Shown here: positions 16,268 to 27,811 of the stretch, one piece after another
Position numbering within the stretch: the stretch's first letter is position 1
Layout of the letters: each line of letters starts with the position of its first letter
NCBI GenBank assembly: GCA_002163975.1
Contig: CP019636.1
Coordinates: 248,001 to 312,000 of the forward strand
DNA length: 64,000 nt
DNA from: Nostocales cyanobacterium HT-58-2
Lineage (GTDB): Bacteria > Cyanobacteriota > Cyanobacteriia > Cyanobacteriales > Nostocaceae
Direction of reading: 5' to 3'
Position numbers and translations under genes: made by a program
Notes under the pieces: model-generated
What the model saw: the letters and a program-made list of their open reading frames with translations, nothing else
Database searches by the model: none
What the model was told of the DNA's origin: nothing

Positions 16268-19206
16268 CACTCTCTTCCTGCAACAAATTCAGTATTTTTC
16301 TCTAAGACATCTGCTAGTGTCGCCAACAGCATATGCTCTAAATAAGGTTTGGTAATATAAGCATTGGCTCCTAAGTTGAAAGCAAGCAAGCGGTGCTTAT
16401 CACTACTTCGAGAAGTGAGCATCACTACAGGAATAGCTGCCAAATCCGGGTCTTGCTGACGGTTTTTCAGAAACTCAAACCCATTCATACGTGGCATCTC
16501 AATATCGCAGAATACTAGATCGATATCTGTGTGATACTGAAGCATCTCAATTGCCTCGTAACCGTCTTTTGCCTGAAGCACGTAATAACCTGCTTTTTCT
16601 AGGGTCAAATTTAATGTTTGGCGCACGGTAATTGAATCGTCTACCAAGAGAATAGTTTGTTTTGCTACTGTCCTTTGGTTGTTGGTCATTGGTGCTTCTG
16701 GTAAAGCAGCACGAGCTTGGGCTAGTAATCGCGGTTGCTCTAGCCTAGGAGTCAGGATAGGAGGTGTTAAACTCGCTAAATTATGACTGCTAGCATCTTT
16801 AACTTGTTGTTGCGACAAACATTCCATCAACGTTGACCCATCAAGTACTAATGTCAGTCGACCATCAGCAAGGATACAACTTCCATAGATGTAGCGAGGT
16901 GGCACAATCATTGCACCTAGAGGACGAATCACTAATTCCTGATCGCCAAGAAGCTGATCAACTTCTAAACCGAGAAGTTTATCCTGACAACGAATAACAA
17001 TGACAGGTTTTCCCTGTTTCTGAGAAACATGAGAGTGTTGAGTTTGAAGGACTGAAGCTTGAGTGACAGATGAGAAATAATTCAGAGCTTTCGTAAGTTG
17101 GTAAATAGGGATGAGCTTGACAGAACCCCCCTTACCCCACTGAAGGACTTTGCCTTCTTCCCAACACCGAACTTGGTCTGCTGTAGGAATCAAAATTTCC
17201 TCAACAGAATTCGTAAACAAGGCGTAGATTTGGTCACCCGCTTGACAGAGCAACAAGTTGGCGATAGTTAAGCTCAGAGGAATTTGGAGTCTGAATATAG
17301 TACCCTGAGTCGGTTGAGAAGAAACTGCTATTGAACCTTGAATGGTTTGCAAATGAGTACGAACCACATCAAGACCAATACCCCGCCCAGAGAGGTCATT
17401 TACGGTAGCAGCTGTAGAGAAGCCTGGTTCAAAAATGAAATCAGTTAACTGGGCTTCATAAAGACTGCTAGCCCGTTCCGGCGAAACAAGTTGACGTTCT
17501 ACCGCCTTGGCACGAATCTTTTCAAAATCCAATCCGTCGCCATCATCCCGAACTTCAACTACTAAGTACCTGCCTTGATGGTAAGCACAGATTTCAATTT
17601 GACCTTTTTCAGGCTTACCGTGTCTTTGCCGAATTGTGGGAGATTCAATTCCATGGTCAAAAGCATTGCGAAGTAAGTGCAGCAGGGGGTCATACAATTT
17701 TTCAACCACTGCTTTATCAACTAAAGCATCACTCCCATGAAAATTCAGTGTGACTTGTTTTTTATGTAGCACTTCTAACTGACGTAGAATATGGGGAAAG
17801 CGCCCAAACAGTTGTTCCAAGGGCACCATCCGAGCTTCTATTAAAGAATCACGAGTATGAGTTAGCAACCGACGTTGTTTTTCCAAAGTCTCCTGAGACT
17901 GGCGAGCAAACATTTCAATGGCATCGGTCGCTTCTCCTAATTGCACGACGTCTTCTAAAAGCGATTGAGTCAGATTGTGAAATTCGCTATAGCTGGTTAG
18001 TTCCAGAGAATCGAAACGTCCATTATTCTGCCAATGATGAACAAACCGCTGTTGTTCTGTAACAGTGAACTGGCGACTAGACAAATCCTGTAGTTGGTTA
18101 AGCAATTGCTGATGTTGCTGTAGTTTTGTCAGGAGAACTCGAACGGTCGCCCACAGTTGTTCGTTCTGGAGTGATTGGCGATTTTGATTTGTAAGCAATT
18201 CTCCGATAAAGTAATTGAGCTGTTCTAGATGCTCAACATTAACTCGCACAGTGCGAGTTGAGATAGGAGGTTGGGGAGGTGGAGGGAAAAAGTCTACTTC
18301 ATGGGTTGTTAGAGAATCAGGGGTTAATTCCTCATTGTGTGATTCAGTGTCTAATGTAATTTCAGTAACCAAGTTTTGAGAATTAACAAACGCCTTATGT
18401 GACTCTTGGGTTGAAGAATAGGGTGGTTTGCTAAGTTGTTGTAATGCCAAGGATGGGTAACCGCCTTGAATTCTGTCACCATTAAGTACGTCTGTTAGCG
18501 CTTCTTTGAAGTTTGCTAGAGCAACGCGAGCAACAACCACCGCTTGTTCGGGAAAGCGATCCAAAGCAGCAAGTACTGCTTGAGCGATCGCTCCAAATCC
18601 TGGTAAATTTAAGGACTCAGCTAAACCAAAGAAAACCTCTGCCTTAGTCCTCAGCGTAATCGCAACTTGTTCGGGATGACCGCTGGCTATAGCTGCAGCG
18701 AGTTGATCTAACCCTTGGGTAACTCCGACTTCAAAAATAGACTGCGTCAAATCGAAACCTAATTCTTGTGAACTAGGGATGTAAGATTCTTGACTAAAAT
18801 AGTCTGCTAACTTCTCTTGCAGTTGGGCAAAAATCGTAGCGGTTCGATCAAGAATCTCAATATCATTTACTAATCCTCCTGTCAGTTCAGCGCTTAGGGG
18901 TAGACGCAAACACTCATAACCCTCGAAGAGTAAAGCTTCTACTTCTTGGTCAAAGGACAACTCGGGTTTGCAGATAGCTCTAAAAATATCCTCCAACGTG
19001 TGAGCCACGGTTTTAATTGTTTCTAAACCGACGCTTGCTGCTGCTCCTTTGAGTGTATGAGTTGCACGCATCAACGTATAAATTTTGTTGATACTGAAAT
19101 TTTCTCGAAGACTGAATAATTCTTGTTCTATAACTTGCAGCAGTTCTGGTGCTTCTTGAAGAAAGTAGCGGTAACTTTGCTCTTGAATGGTAGGGTCTAA
19201 GGTCAT
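16267..19206 (-). CDS. pixL: CheA-type hybrid histidine kinase (PixL/TaxAY family)
   Basis: 979 residues from the ATG before TLDPTIQEQ; an upstream extension of 44 codons reads repeat-like sequence and is rejected. Domains in order: Hpt with phospho-His50 in ATHTLKGAAASVG, a long Gln-rich middle, HATPase with HLLRNAFDHGIESP and VNDLSGRGIGLDVVR, a CheW-like regulatory domain, and a C-terminal receiver (ILLVDDSITVRQTL; phospho-Asp in FCDIEMPRMNG). This is the CheA of cyanobacterial type-IV-pilus phototaxis, phosphorylating the PixG and PixH type regulators under control of the MCP encoded upstream. Confidence 0.92.
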   Translation of the reverse strand: MTLDPTIQEQSYRYFLQEAPELLQVIEQELFSLRENFSINKIYTLMRATHTLKGAAASVGLETIKTVAHTLEDIFRAICKPELSFDQEVEALLFEGYECLRLPLSAELTGGLVNDIEILDRTATIFAQLQEKLADYFSQESYIPSSQELGFDLTQSIFEVGVTQGLDQLAAAIASGHPEQVAITLRTKAEVFFGLAESLNLPGFGAIAQAVLAALDRFPEQAVVVARVALANFKEALTDVLNGDRIQGGYPSLALQQLSKPPYSSTQESHKAFVNSQNLVTEITLDTESHNEELTPDSLTTHEVDFFPPPPQPPISTRTVRVNVEHLEQLNYFIGELLTNQNRQSLQNEQLWATVRVLLTKLQQHQQLLNQLQDLSSRQFTVTEQQRFVHHWQNNGRFDSLELTSYSEFHNLTQSLLEDVVQLGEATDAIEMFARQSQETLEKQRRLLTHTRDSLIEARMVPLEQLFGRFPHILRQLEVLHKKQVTLNFHGSDALVDKAVVEKLYDPLLHLLRNAFDHGIESPTIRQRHGKPEKGQIEICAYHQGRYLVVEVRDDGDGLDFEKIRAKAVERQLVSPERASSLYEAQLTDFIFEPGFSTAATVNDLSGRGIGLDVVRTHLQTIQGSIAVSSQPTQGTIFRLQIPLSLTIANLLLCQAGDQIYALFTNSVEEILIPTADQVRCWEEGKVLQWGKGGSVKLIPIYQLTKALNYFSSVTQASVLQTQHSHVSQKQGKPVIVIRCQDKLLGLEVDQLLGDQELVIRPLGAMIVPPRYIYGSCILADGRLTLVLDGSTLMECLSQQQVKDASSHNLASLTPPILTPRLEQPRLLAQARAALPEAPMTNNQRTVAKQTILLVDDSITVRQTLNLTLEKAGYYVLQAKDGYEAIEMLQYHTDIDLVFCDIEMPRMNGFEFLKNRQQDPDLAAIPVVMLTSRSSDKHRLLAFNLGANAYITKPYLEHMLLATLADVLEKNTEFVAGRE

Positions 19207-19312
19207 AGGGTCATGGAGTGATGGGGAGATGGAGGATGAGGAGATGGGGAAAAAGAATGACGCTTTTACTTTCTCAATCTCCCCACCTCCAAGTCTTTGC
19301 ACCTTCTCGTGA

Positions 19313-22300
19313 TTAATCGACCTTGAACTGGTCAGCACTAACTTGGAGGTTTTGAGCCATTGCTAGAAGTTCTTTAAAAGAGGTAGAAATATCAATCGAA
19401 TCCTCTTTCGTCTGCTTGGCAATCTCTGCCACCTCTGTCATAGTTTGTGTAACTGATTCAATTTGCTGACCCTGTACCTGGGTTGCTTGAGTAATGCTCT
19501 CCACAAGCTGACTAATTTGGGTTGTCGCTGCAACAATCGCGTTCAGATTTTGGCGAGCGTCGTGTACTTGCGTTGTTCCTGTGGCCACCTGCTGAATAGC
19601 ATTTTCCATTGCTATAGAAACCTCTGCCGTGCCCTTTTGAATTTCCTCAACCAGCTGTTCTATCTCGGTTGCAGCTTCAGCAGACTGACGCGCCAAAGAA
19701 CGCACCTCGTCAGCGACAACGGCAAAACCGCGCCCGTACTGCCCTGCTCTGGTCGCTTCAATGGCTGCGTTTAAGGCAAGCAGTTGTGTCTGAGTTGTGA
19801 AGCTACTAATCAAATTCACGACTTTAGAAACCTTTTGCGAAGATTCCGAAAAACGCTTGAGGCGCTTACTGGTTTCCGCCACTGTCTCCCGGATGTCAAG
19901 AATTCCGTCCACAGTGCGGTTCATTGCTGCATCTCCTTGCTGGATGGTCTGATTTGCCTGTTGGACTGCGACTTCCACCTGTTGGGCGTTGGTTGTTACG
20001 GCTTTGGTAGAATTGACCATCTTTTGGATTTGCTCCAAAGCATCAGCCAGAGACTGAAACTGCTGCTGGGCTTGGCTAGTTAACCCAACGATAGAAGATT
20101 CGCTTGCTTGCGAGGTTTGAGCAAGTTTCCTTGAAGTTATTTGCACCTGCATGACGATTTTTCGCAAACTTTGCAGGGTGATATTATAAGCGTCGGCGAT
20201 CGTGCCTACTTCTGTTTCCGTCACCGGAGCTCGGACAGCGAGGTTTCCTTGGAGTGCTGGCTGCACCGCCGACAGCAGCTGCATAACTTCTCGTTGGAGT
20301 TGCTCTTTAGCATCTCTTTCCCTGATGCTTGCTTCTGTCAATTGCTGTGCTTGAGTTTTCAGTTGCTCCATGTAATCGGCTTGTTGTAAAGCAAGACCAA
20401 TCTGCACTCCTACTTGGGCTAGCAAGTTGATATCTATTTTCTCCCAATGACGTGGTCCATCATTTTGGTAAGCTCCCAATAGCCCCCACAGTTGGTCGCC
20501 CTTAAAAATAGGAGCAATCATGTAAGCTTTGACTTCCCATTGCTCCAAGAGTTGGAGGTGGCATTCTTGATGCCCAGAAGTTTGCACATTGTCTACACTA
20601 AAAGTCTCTTTCCAGCGATACCGACCGCCTCTGGTTTCTTGGAGGTAAGTATCTTCAGCTCGAGCCAGTTCAGTTCCCACGACTTTGACCCAAGTGCTAC
20701 CAACATCCTCCACAACAAATTCACCACTCCAGTCAGGATGAAAGCGGTAGACACCGACTCGGTCAGCTTTCAACTGTCTCCGTAATTCGGAAACAGCCAT
20801 CTTTAACAAGTTATCAAGTGAAAAATTCTCCTGAATGAGAGCCAATCCAAGCCTGTAGACCAATTTGCTGTAAACTGTTCTCTGTTCGAGTGACTTGGCT
20901 AATCTCTCTGACTGCACGCGAAGTTCCTCAACATACTCCGCCTGCTGTAGAGCGACTCCCAGTTGCAAGCCAATTTGCCCTAATACCTTAACTTCACCCT
21001 CTTCCCAGTGACGTGGTTCACTATGTTGAAACGCTGACAACAAACCCCAGAGTTTTTGCCCTTGGATTATGGAAACGACTAAGCAGGATTTGACTCCAAA
21101 CACTTCCAAAGCTTCTATATGACAATCAGCGAGATTGGCATTATAGATATCATCCACGACAAAAGGTTCATTGTTACGGAACCTACCACCTTGGTGTTCG
21201 TTTAAATAGGGGTCTTCCCAACCGCTACCAACCAATTTCGACCATCCACCGGATTCAGACTCAACAACAAAGTCACCAAAATAATCTGGGCGAAATTTGT
21301 AGATAGTGACTCTCTCCACGCCGAGAAGTTTTCTCACTTCTTGAGTTGTTGTCCTAAAGATAGTGTCAATGTCCGATGTCTGGCGAATCTTATCGATTAC
21401 CTTAGCGGATGCCCGTTCTCGCTCTACAGCCTTGGCTATCTCAATGGATTGCTCCTGTAGTTGTTTGAGGTACTCTGCTTGCTGTATGGCTATCCCTAGT
21501 TGATTGCTAATTTGAGTCAGAACTTTGATTTCATTCTCTTCCCAATGACGAGGACTGGAGTTTTGATATGCTGCCAACAGACCCCAAAGCTTTTCTCCTT
21601 TAACAATTGGAGCAATGACATAGGCTCTTGCTTGATATCGCTCCAAAATCTCAATGTAACAAGGTGAAAACCCACTTTGGTAAATATCGTTAACAACCCT
21701 AAAGTTTGTTTTGGTGGAAAACACTCCCGCTTCTGTATGTTGTAGATATGTGTCTGCAACACGGTTTTTTCCACTGCCAAGGATTTTTGCACTACACTCA
21801 CTGACATTCTCTCGCAGGATAGGATTGTCGAATTGCTCCTGCATCATAGAAGTCCATCCGCTGGATACTGATTCGGCAACAAACTCCCCGCTCCAATCTG
21901 GCTCAAAGCGATAAATAACGACACGTTCTGCGTTGAGGAGATGTCGGACTTCATAAGTTGTCGTCTTAAATATATTGTTGATATCCAATGAACTGCGAAT
22001 CTTGTCGAGCACCATTGATAAGGCTCGTTCCAGTTCTGCGGCTTTAGCCATCTGACTGGCTTGCTCTCGCAACTGCTCCAGGTACTCTGCTTGCTGGAGA
22101 GCTATGCTAAACTCAGCTGCAATCTGCTTGACAAACTCAATTTCATTGTGGTGCCATTGACGTGGACCACTGCATTGATGAATACATAACAATCCCCACA
22201 GTTCACTTCCTTTCAGGAGTGGCACAATCAGGTTTGCCCGGACTTGAAACTGCGACAAAATCTCGATGTGGCAATCGCTCAAGTTTGCATTGTAAATATC

Positions 22301-23413
22301 TGCAACTGCCTGAATTTGCCCTTTGGCGTAGTGGGCAGCATATTGTTCGCCAAAACAGTGGTCGTGAACTTTTGCAGCTAACGCCGAACTATAGGCTGAA
22401 TTGACATCTTCAGAGACAAATTCCCCATCATCAAAGCCAGATTCAGGAGCAAAGCGAAACACACCCACCCGATCAGCGTTGAGGAGTTGTCGGACTTCTT
22501 TGGCGATCGCCCTGAAGATGGTATTTAGCTCCAAGGACTGGCGGATTTTGTCGGTGGCTTTTGCCAGTATTTTTTCTTGCTCAATCTGCTTTTGCATATG
22601 AGCACGAAATTCCGATGGCTGCAGGACTAGGGTGAGTTCGGTAACAATCTGGTAAAGCAGACTCTTTTCAGCTTCCTGCCATTGCCGAGAACCAGAGCAT
22701 TGCTGCACGACAAGTAAGCCCCACATATGCGACGACTCACTTGTGCGTTGACCATTTCCGTTGCCTGATGTATCTATTCCTTCTATGAGAATCGGTATAC
22801 TAAGGCTAGCTTTGACTTGGAACTGTGTCAGCAGTTGCAGTTGGTAGGGACTCAAAGCCGCTTCGTGGACATTATTCAGGACGACTATTTGCTGTTTTTG
22901 GTGGCTTAAGCTATTCTCACTGCTAAAGGCGATCGCATCCAAAGATTCTCCTAAAATAGGAGTATAACCTGACACCATTGATTCGGCTATTACACTGCCA
23001 TGCTTTTCAGACTGAAAACGATAAATCAGTGCCCGGTCTACCTGTAAAAGCTTACGAACCTCCGTTACTGTTGTTCTCAACAAGGCATCAACACTTGTTG
23101 CTTGACGCATCCAGCTACCAATGGTGAATAATTGTTGCCGCTCTTGCTTCAGTTGTTGTTTATAAGCTACAGCCAGATGAGCCTGATACTCTGTTTGCAA
23201 CTGTTGAACCCAGTTTTCTAACTGGAGAACTTTTTGTTGGGCTTCTGGTTGGAGTGAGCCTCCCATCTGTTCGAGGTCTGCTTTGATGGCGGTGATTAAT
23301 TCTAAAGCTTGATGTGAAGAAAAATTCCCCTTAAATCCAGTTATTGCCCCATCACCATTGTGAGAGTGGGAATGATAAATTTGCTCAGTTTGCTCAAAAT
23401 CTTGTAAGACCAT
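19313..23413 (-). CDS. pixJ: Multi-GAF cyanobacteriochrome phototaxis receptor (PixJ/PtxD type MCP)
   Basis: 1366 residues, without membrane helices. Five GAF domains (about 105-260, 285-435, 460-640, 665-815, 840-1010), then a HAMP-like helix and an MCP signalling hairpin with [21 protein letters not shown]. Bilin-binding marks: GAF2 has DHCF (Cys353) plus canonical CH (Cys381), the two-Cys DXCF type; GAF4 (Cys764) and GAF5 (Cys951) have canonical CH and look like red/green types; GAF3 has Cys585 followed by Tyr; GAF1 has Tyr instead and should not bind bilin. So it should sense several colours and steer CheA for directional movement. Confidence 0.92.
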   Translation of the reverse strand: MVLQDFEQTEQIYHSHSHNGDGAITGFKGNFSSHQALELITAIKADLEQMGGSLQPEAQQKVLQLENWVQQLQTEYQAHLAVAYKQQLKQERQQLFTIGSWMRQATSVDALLRTTVTEVRKLLQVDRALIYRFQSEKHGSVIAESMVSGYTPILGESLDAIAFSSENSLSHQKQQIVVLNNVHEAALSPYQLQLLTQFQVKASLSIPILIEGIDTSGNGNGQRTSESSHMWGLLVVQQCSGSRQWQEAEKSLLYQIVTELTLVLQPSEFRAHMQKQIEQEKILAKATDKIRQSLELNTIFRAIAKEVRQLLNADRVGVFRFAPESGFDDGEFVSEDVNSAYSSALAAKVHDHCFGEQYAAHYAKGQIQAVADIYNANLSDCHIEILSQFQVRANLIVPLLKGSELWGLLCIHQCSGPRQWHHNEIEFVKQIAAEFSIALQQAEYLEQLREQASQMAKAAELERALSMVLDKIRSSLDINNIFKTTTYEVRHLLNAERVVIYRFEPDWSGEFVAESVSSGWTSMMQEQFDNPILRENVSECSAKILGSGKNRVADTYLQHTEAGVFSTKTNFRVVNDIYQSGFSPCYIEILERYQARAYVIAPIVKGEKLWGLLAAYQNSSPRHWEENEIKVLTQISNQLGIAIQQAEYLKQLQEQSIEIAKAVERERASAKVIDKIRQTSDIDTIFRTTTQEVRKLLGVERVTIYKFRPDYFGDFVVESESGGWSKLVGSGWEDPYLNEHQGGRFRNNEPFVVDDIYNANLADCHIEALEVFGVKSCLVVSIIQGQKLWGLLSAFQHSEPRHWEEGEVKVLGQIGLQLGVALQQAEYVEELRVQSERLAKSLEQRTVYSKLVYRLGLALIQENFSLDNLLKMAVSELRRQLKADRVGVYRFHPDWSGEFVVEDVGSTWVKVVGTELARAEDTYLQETRGGRYRWKETFSVDNVQTSGHQECHLQLLEQWEVKAYMIAPIFKGDQLWGLLGAYQNDGPRHWEKIDINLLAQVGVQIGLALQQADYMEQLKTQAQQLTEASIRERDAKEQLQREVMQLLSAVQPALQGNLAVRAPVTETEVGTIADAYNITLQSLRKIVMQVQITSRKLAQTSQASESSIVGLTSQAQQQFQSLADALEQIQKMVNSTKAVTTNAQQVEVAVQQANQTIQQGDAAMNRTVDGILDIRETVAETSKRLKRFSESSQKVSKVVNLISSFTTQTQLLALNAAIEATRAGQYGRGFAVVADEVRSLARQSAEAATEIEQLVEEIQKGTAEVSIAMENAIQQVATGTTQVHDARQNLNAIVAATTQISQLVESITQATQVQGQQIESVTQTMTEVAEIAKQTKEDSIDISTSFKELLAMAQNLQVSADQFKVD

Positions 23414-23493
23414 ACCTAAATCCTTAGAAGGGTTATATCCCTATCGTGAGTTACCTGGTTTTCTTAGTTATTGAAATGACAAAGTGTCAAACT

Positions 23494-24027
23494 TCAAGAA
23501 ATTCCTCTTTGGTGTCTTTGCCACAGAGGACATTGAGTAATAGCTGTGACATCTAAAACAGTACTCCCATCAGGCAAAGCTCCTAAAACAAAAGGTAGGA
23601 GTTTGGGGGGAAATAAGCCCACTGCGCTTTGCTGAAGTTGTTGCAAGTCGTGTAACTCAATGTCATCAACTTGTGGTACTACCAGACCCACAGCCTCGTC
23701 ATTGACCTTAACAACCATTGCGACAGGAGTGACCGTAGTAGACAATGATGGATAGCCTACAAGATGGTTTAAGTCTATAAGCCACAGCATTTCTCCCCGC
23801 CAATTGCAAATACCCAAAATGCAACTAGGCATTTCTGGAACAGGTAGAATTTCTGCTAAATTTACCCTGACAATTTCTGCAATTTGTTCTAGAGATAAAA
23901 GTGCAGTGTCTTGAAACCCAAGGGGGAAGCGCAGTAATTTAGAAAGATGGGTTTCTAGAGGAACTGGCTCTAGTTCTAGTGGCTCAAGACTAGCCAGTGC
24001 TAGTACAGATTTCATATCTGTCTGCAT
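23494..24027 (-). CDS. pixI: CheW-like adaptor (PixI type)
   Basis: 177 residues with a CheW core: LLSLEQIAEIVRVNLAEILPVPEMPSC, LGICNWRGEMLWLIDL and GLVVPQVDDI. It couples the receptor to the CheA kinase. The place directly before the MCP gene is that of pixI/taxW in Synechocystis-type operons. Met5 is an alternative start. Confidence 0.88.
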   Translation of the reverse strand: MQTDMKSVLALASLEPLELEPVPLETHLSKLLRFPLGFQDTALLSLEQIAEIVRVNLAEILPVPEMPSCILGICNWRGEMLWLIDLNHLVGYPSLSTTVTPVAMVVKVNDEAVGLVVPQVDDIELHDLQQLQQSAVGLFPPKLLPFVLGALPDGSTVLDVTAITQCPLWQRHQRGIS

Positions 24028-24114
24028 AATTTTTTTAAATAAATTTTTACTAATATTTTTTTATCCGTCGATTAACAAGTTTGTTAACAACTGTCTGTTG
24101 ACAACTATAGATAA

Positions 24115-24507
24115 CTAATTGATTTGATTGCTCCACTGTTGAAAGTCTGAAGTTAATTTCCGGATTGTTTGGATGAGTTGTTGCTGGTTTACTGGCTTCG
24201 GTATATAAGCATCTGCTCCCAACATTGAACCCCAAAGTTTATCAGCCTCCGTCCCTTTTGTTGAACATATCACTACTGGAATGCTCTTGGTAGTGGCATT
24301 TGTTTTGAGTTCACGGCACAATTCAAATCCACTTTGCCCTGGTAAAATGACATCTAAAATGACTAAATCAGGTATTTGAAATTGTAATTTGATCTGTGCC
24401 TCTTCACTACTTTTAGCACTAACTACGCTTAAACCTGCTTGCTTAAGGTAAGAGGTTAACACTTGAGTTTCTGTTAAACTATCTTCAACGAGAAGAACTG
24501 TCGTCAT
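24115..24507 (-). CDS. pixH: CheY-like response regulator (PixH type)
   Basis: 130 residues, one receiver domain. The ATG before TTVLLVEDSLTE is chosen as AGGGAA lies just upstream and the 30-residue extension is not receiver-like. Acidic pocket VEDS, phospho-Asp in LVILDVILPGQSG, Thr/Ser and Lys positions in VVICSTKG and YIPKPVN are all seen. In pixGHIJL systems the CheY-like protein competes with or tunes the PATAN regulator at the pilus. Confidence 0.88.
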   Translation of the reverse strand: MTTVLLVEDSLTETQVLTSYLKQAGLSVVSAKSSEEAQIKLQFQIPDLVILDVILPGQSGFELCRELKTNATTKSIPVVICSTKGTEADKLWGSMLGADAYIPKPVNQQQLIQTIRKLTSDFQQWSNQIN

Positions 24508-24735
24508 AAAAATATTTCCCTGTTCAAGGCTATTTAAATCTTTTTTTGTACGCGTGAATTTTGTTCCCGTAGTGTGTCCGTAGGACATACTTTGCATATT
24601 TGAGGAGCGAGGATTATCCTATAAGAATAGGATTCTAAAACAAATGATTAACTTCCTGAAATATAGGGCTCCTATTTGATTTTTGAAAAAACTCAGTACG
24701 GATAGAAGAGTTTCTTTCCTGTTCCCTGTTCCCTA

Positions 24736-26121
24736 TCAATTGGCTAATTTACAGAGTAAACTTGAACTGTTTGTAGCCTCTGGTGATGGCATAGGTATGA
24801 GAGTTGGTAGAGACTTTTGTAGAACTGTTAGCACCTTCTCTGCAGTAATAGGTTTGGCTAAAAAGCCAGAAGAGCCAACCATTTTTGCTCTGACTCTGTC
24901 GATTATACCGTCATTGCTAGTAACAATAATCACAGGTGTGTTCTTGAAAACCGACACACGACGAATTTGACTACAAATTTCATACCCGTTGGCGATCGGC
25001 ATGACTAAGTCCAAAAAAATGAGGCTTGGTTTATGCTCAAGCAAGATTGGGAGCGCCGTCACTGGATTTTGAACATTGATAAACCGATAACCTGCTTGAG
25101 TAAGAATTGCACCCATCGTCATGCTGTCGCTTGGGCTGTCATCAATGTAAGCTATCAAGGAGCGAGTTTCTTCAGGTGAAACCAAGCTTACAGAAGGGGG
25201 ATTAAAGGTTGACAGAGCGTGAGTGACATGAGCTGAATGAACGAAATTGGATTCCTCATCCTTAGTCAGTTTTTTTAGTTGTGGAGTCTGTTGACGATGA
25301 GTTTTTGTTGGAGAATTTGACAAGCGTTGAGATGAGGGAGTTAGTACTCTACTACCACTAGCAGCAGTTGAAGGTTGGCTTTGTTTTTCGATTGAGGGTG
25401 AGGAACTCGATACTGCAACTGGAATGGGGAAATCTGCGACAGGCAAGAGTTCTAAAACATCCTGGTTCGCCAAATTCTGTATGACACTTGCCATTGTTGT
25501 CACACTTTGTTTCGTTTGTAAGGCAATGTCCCAAATGGTATTTTCCCCATTAACGAGCTGACTTAGGCTGAAGAAAGTTTTTGAGGTTTTCACACTTTCT
25601 GAGGAAATGGATTTAAAAATCGGTGCCGTGTCGGGGCACAGCTTTCCTAAGCCCATTTTTTGCCACTGCGTCCACAATTCAACGGATGTCTGTAAAGCTT
25701 CCTTAACCTCAAGCAAAGCTATTGGATGTATTTTTTTAGGTAACCAAAAACTTCTTAGGTTGGAATGACCTATCAAGGTAAACAAAACTTCATGAACGAT
25801 TTTGCTAACAATGCTTTTTGCCTGTGTCAGAGTTAATCGATTTTGACTAATGCCTTCTTCAAGCAGGTAGTATTCCCAAAACTCATTCTCTGTCAAATGA
25901 GGAGCATGAAGCTTTAAACCAGGACAATCTTGCATCACTGCTCTATGCCAACGTCGAACACGATGAACGTCTCCCGTGGCGTACAGCAAGCGTCCTAGAA
26001 AGAAATACAGATGCCATTGGTTATCAACCGATGACAAAATGAGTTCTCCAGTTGCTCGTTGCTGGCTTAACACTGCTAACTTTTCGGCAATATTCGCAAA
26101 GCTTAGAGATCCTGGTTGCAT
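24736..26121 (-). CDS. pixG: PATAN-domain response regulator (PixG/PatA family)
   Basis: 461 residues. The N-terminal 200 residues match the PATAN (PatA N-terminal) domain, opening with GSLSFANIAEKLAVLSQQRA, then a Ser/Thr/Gln-rich linker (250-300), then a receiver domain with YIDDSPSDS, phospho-Asp in LIFLDLVMPIANG, VTSN and LAKPIT. PATAN regulators act on type IV pilus motors or extension ATPases to turn twitching motility. AAAGGAAAT precedes the ATG. It is the first gene of the operon, so the promoter should lie in the AT-rich stretch to its right. Confidence 0.9.
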   Translation of the reverse strand: MQPGSLSFANIAEKLAVLSQQRATGELILSSVDNQWHLYFFLGRLLYATGDVHRVRRWHRAVMQDCPGLKLHAPHLTENEFWEYYLLEEGISQNRLTLTQAKSIVSKIVHEVLFTLIGHSNLRSFWLPKKIHPIALLEVKEALQTSVELWTQWQKMGLGKLCPDTAPIFKSISSESVKTSKTFFSLSQLVNGENTIWDIALQTKQSVTTMASVIQNLANQDVLELLPVADFPIPVAVSSSSPSIEKQSQPSTAASGSRVLTPSSQRLSNSPTKTHRQQTPQLKKLTKDEESNFVHSAHVTHALSTFNPPSVSLVSPEETRSLIAYIDDSPSDSMTMGAILTQAGYRFINVQNPVTALPILLEHKPSLIFLDLVMPIANGYEICSQIRRVSVFKNTPVIIVTSNDGIIDRVRAKMVGSSGFLAKPITAEKVLTVLQKSLPTLIPMPSPEATNSSSLLCKLAN

Positions 26122-26891
26122 TACGTAATTTCCTTTAAGTTAAAAGTTACCTAGTTAAGGTAAGTTGCACCCAGCTATCCCAATTTTCAGCTTTTGGTCT
26201 TTTACAGCCAAACAGTAGTACTTCAATGATTGTACTTATGATAAACAAGTTTAGTTTAATGTTATATCAGCAATAATACGCAAAAAAACAGTTAGATTTT
26301 AAAAAATTGTAAAGAAAATATTAAACACAGGTCAAATAGAAAAATAGGTTTAGTGAATGAATACTATAGGCTGTGCTAAATAAACACTATGGAGTGTAAA
26401 TTAAGCAAGTTTTTTAACAATTATTTACATTTTACTTTGTTTTACAAGCATCTTAGCTGTCTTGCCAAAAATTCCCTAATAATAAGGATTCCAGATAAGT
26501 AATCCTAATGCCATTGTTTACTAAATTTGTGCTGACGATGCAAGTAAAATGAATAGAAGATGTATTTAATTAAAAAAAACTTAATAAACATTTTTTACAA
26601 TATCCAAAAGCGATTCCAATACATAAAATTCTATGTCTAAGCTTTTATAGGCAAATTCATTGTTCTACAAACTCATCACCCTCATCACCAGCCTTCTTAG
26701 GCTTAAGTCAAAATACTCTTTGTTTGTCAGCGCTACAACATTACTAGCAATTGGAGGATGGAGCGATACGTGAAGCGTTAAGCCTCCGGCTTATCGCCCG
26801 TATCAGCCCCTGATAGTTCGGCGAGAATCAGCATTTCCAACCTCATAATGTCCAATCGCAGACCAAGGGAAATTCCCACAGAGGAACTCAT

Positions 26892-26993
26892 TACTAAGTT
26901 GCATTCAAAAACCTCACCCCGCCCTCCGGGCACCCCTCTCCTTAGCAAGGAGAGGGGCGGGGGCGAGGTGACACCTATGAACGCAACTCGGTA
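26892..26993. mobile_element. 102-bp MITE-like element, copy 1
   Basis: Ends are imperfect 16-bp inverted repeats (TACTAAGTTGCATTCA at the left, complement TACCGAGTTGCGTTCA at the right). The inside is a long hairpin built from CCCCTCTCCTT and AAGGAGAGGGG arms. TCAT occurs directly on both sides, a possible target duplication. An equal-length copy is at 55670-55771. Confidence 0.7.
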
Positions 26994-27574
26994 TCATGCT
27001 AACTTTTTTCACACTAAACTTAAATTTTTATAAACTTTTCATCAAAACTTCCGGAAACCAAAAATTGTGGTTGAAGCCAAAAGCTGGTTGAAGTGGTGAG
27101 ATGTAATTTTTTCGGAGTCATGGGCGAATAAAATATAAGTGGTTATACTAACAAAGAGTTATGTTCAAAATCTGATCAAAATCCAAAAAATTGCTCATTC
27201 TTATGTTTTTCATGCTACAAAAAACTCTATCAACAATGATAATTCTGTTAACAAGGATGAATTGGATTGATACTAGTATAAAAACAAGCACAACCCATAG
27301 ATTTTTTTCACAATTTTATTGTTATTGATTCAAAGAGAGTATAAAAACATTGCTTTTCTCAAATGCCTTCAATACATATAACTTAGGTATAAAGCCTTGT
27401 TTTCTTGTGTTCTTAATTTTTTCCAATGGCTTAAAAGGAATACTTCAAAATAGTGCATTACACTTAGTTAGCGCACTCTACGGATTTAAAATTAATCAGA
27501 ATAATCACCTTTAAGTACTGCCATTAGGAAGGAACAAATTGCTGAAATTGATAAGTAACTCGACGTGAAGAAAT

Positions 27575-27651
27575 GTAGGATGGGTTAGCCTTTGAGTCCC
27601 CATGCTGTCCTTTACAATTGATGCGTTACGGCTACGCCTTACACATCCTAC
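27575..27651. repeat. GTAGGATG..CATCCTAC interspersed repeat
   Basis: 77 bp with inverted ends and the inner words TAGCCTTTGAGT and CATGCTGTCC. Relatives are at 49350-49423 (and three more within the tandem array) and, diverged, at 50067-50144. Confidence 0.6.
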
Positions 27652-27811
27652 GTTTAATTATGTCCGCCTACTTAAACTTTCAGTTATGTATAGTAAAAAA
27701 TAAAATACAGCTGTAGTGAGTTCTGTAAAGATTAAATTTACAGACATTCAGCTAGAGTTTCAGGTGACCGAAGGATAGAAAAATAGTTTTGGTTCTGAAT
27801 CAGGAAAGTGT

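Larger units (their letters stand above)
26122..27811. other. Long intergenic region between phototaxis and dynamin/Hsp70 operons
   Basis: About 1690 bp, AT-rich, with no supported gene. It holds divergent promoters, a 102-bp MITE-like element (26892-26993), a palindrome around 26767-26805, and a GTAGGATG..CATCCTAC repeat (27575-27651). Confidence 0.6.

Noticed and set aside
16267..19338. Longer CheA start at 19338
   Set aside because: The 44 extra codons read through intergenic GGAGATGGGG-type repeat text; the Hpt domain begins normally after the ATG at 19206.
26848..27033. 61-codon ORF upstream of the dynamin gene
   Set aside because: It reads through the MITE-like hairpin element.
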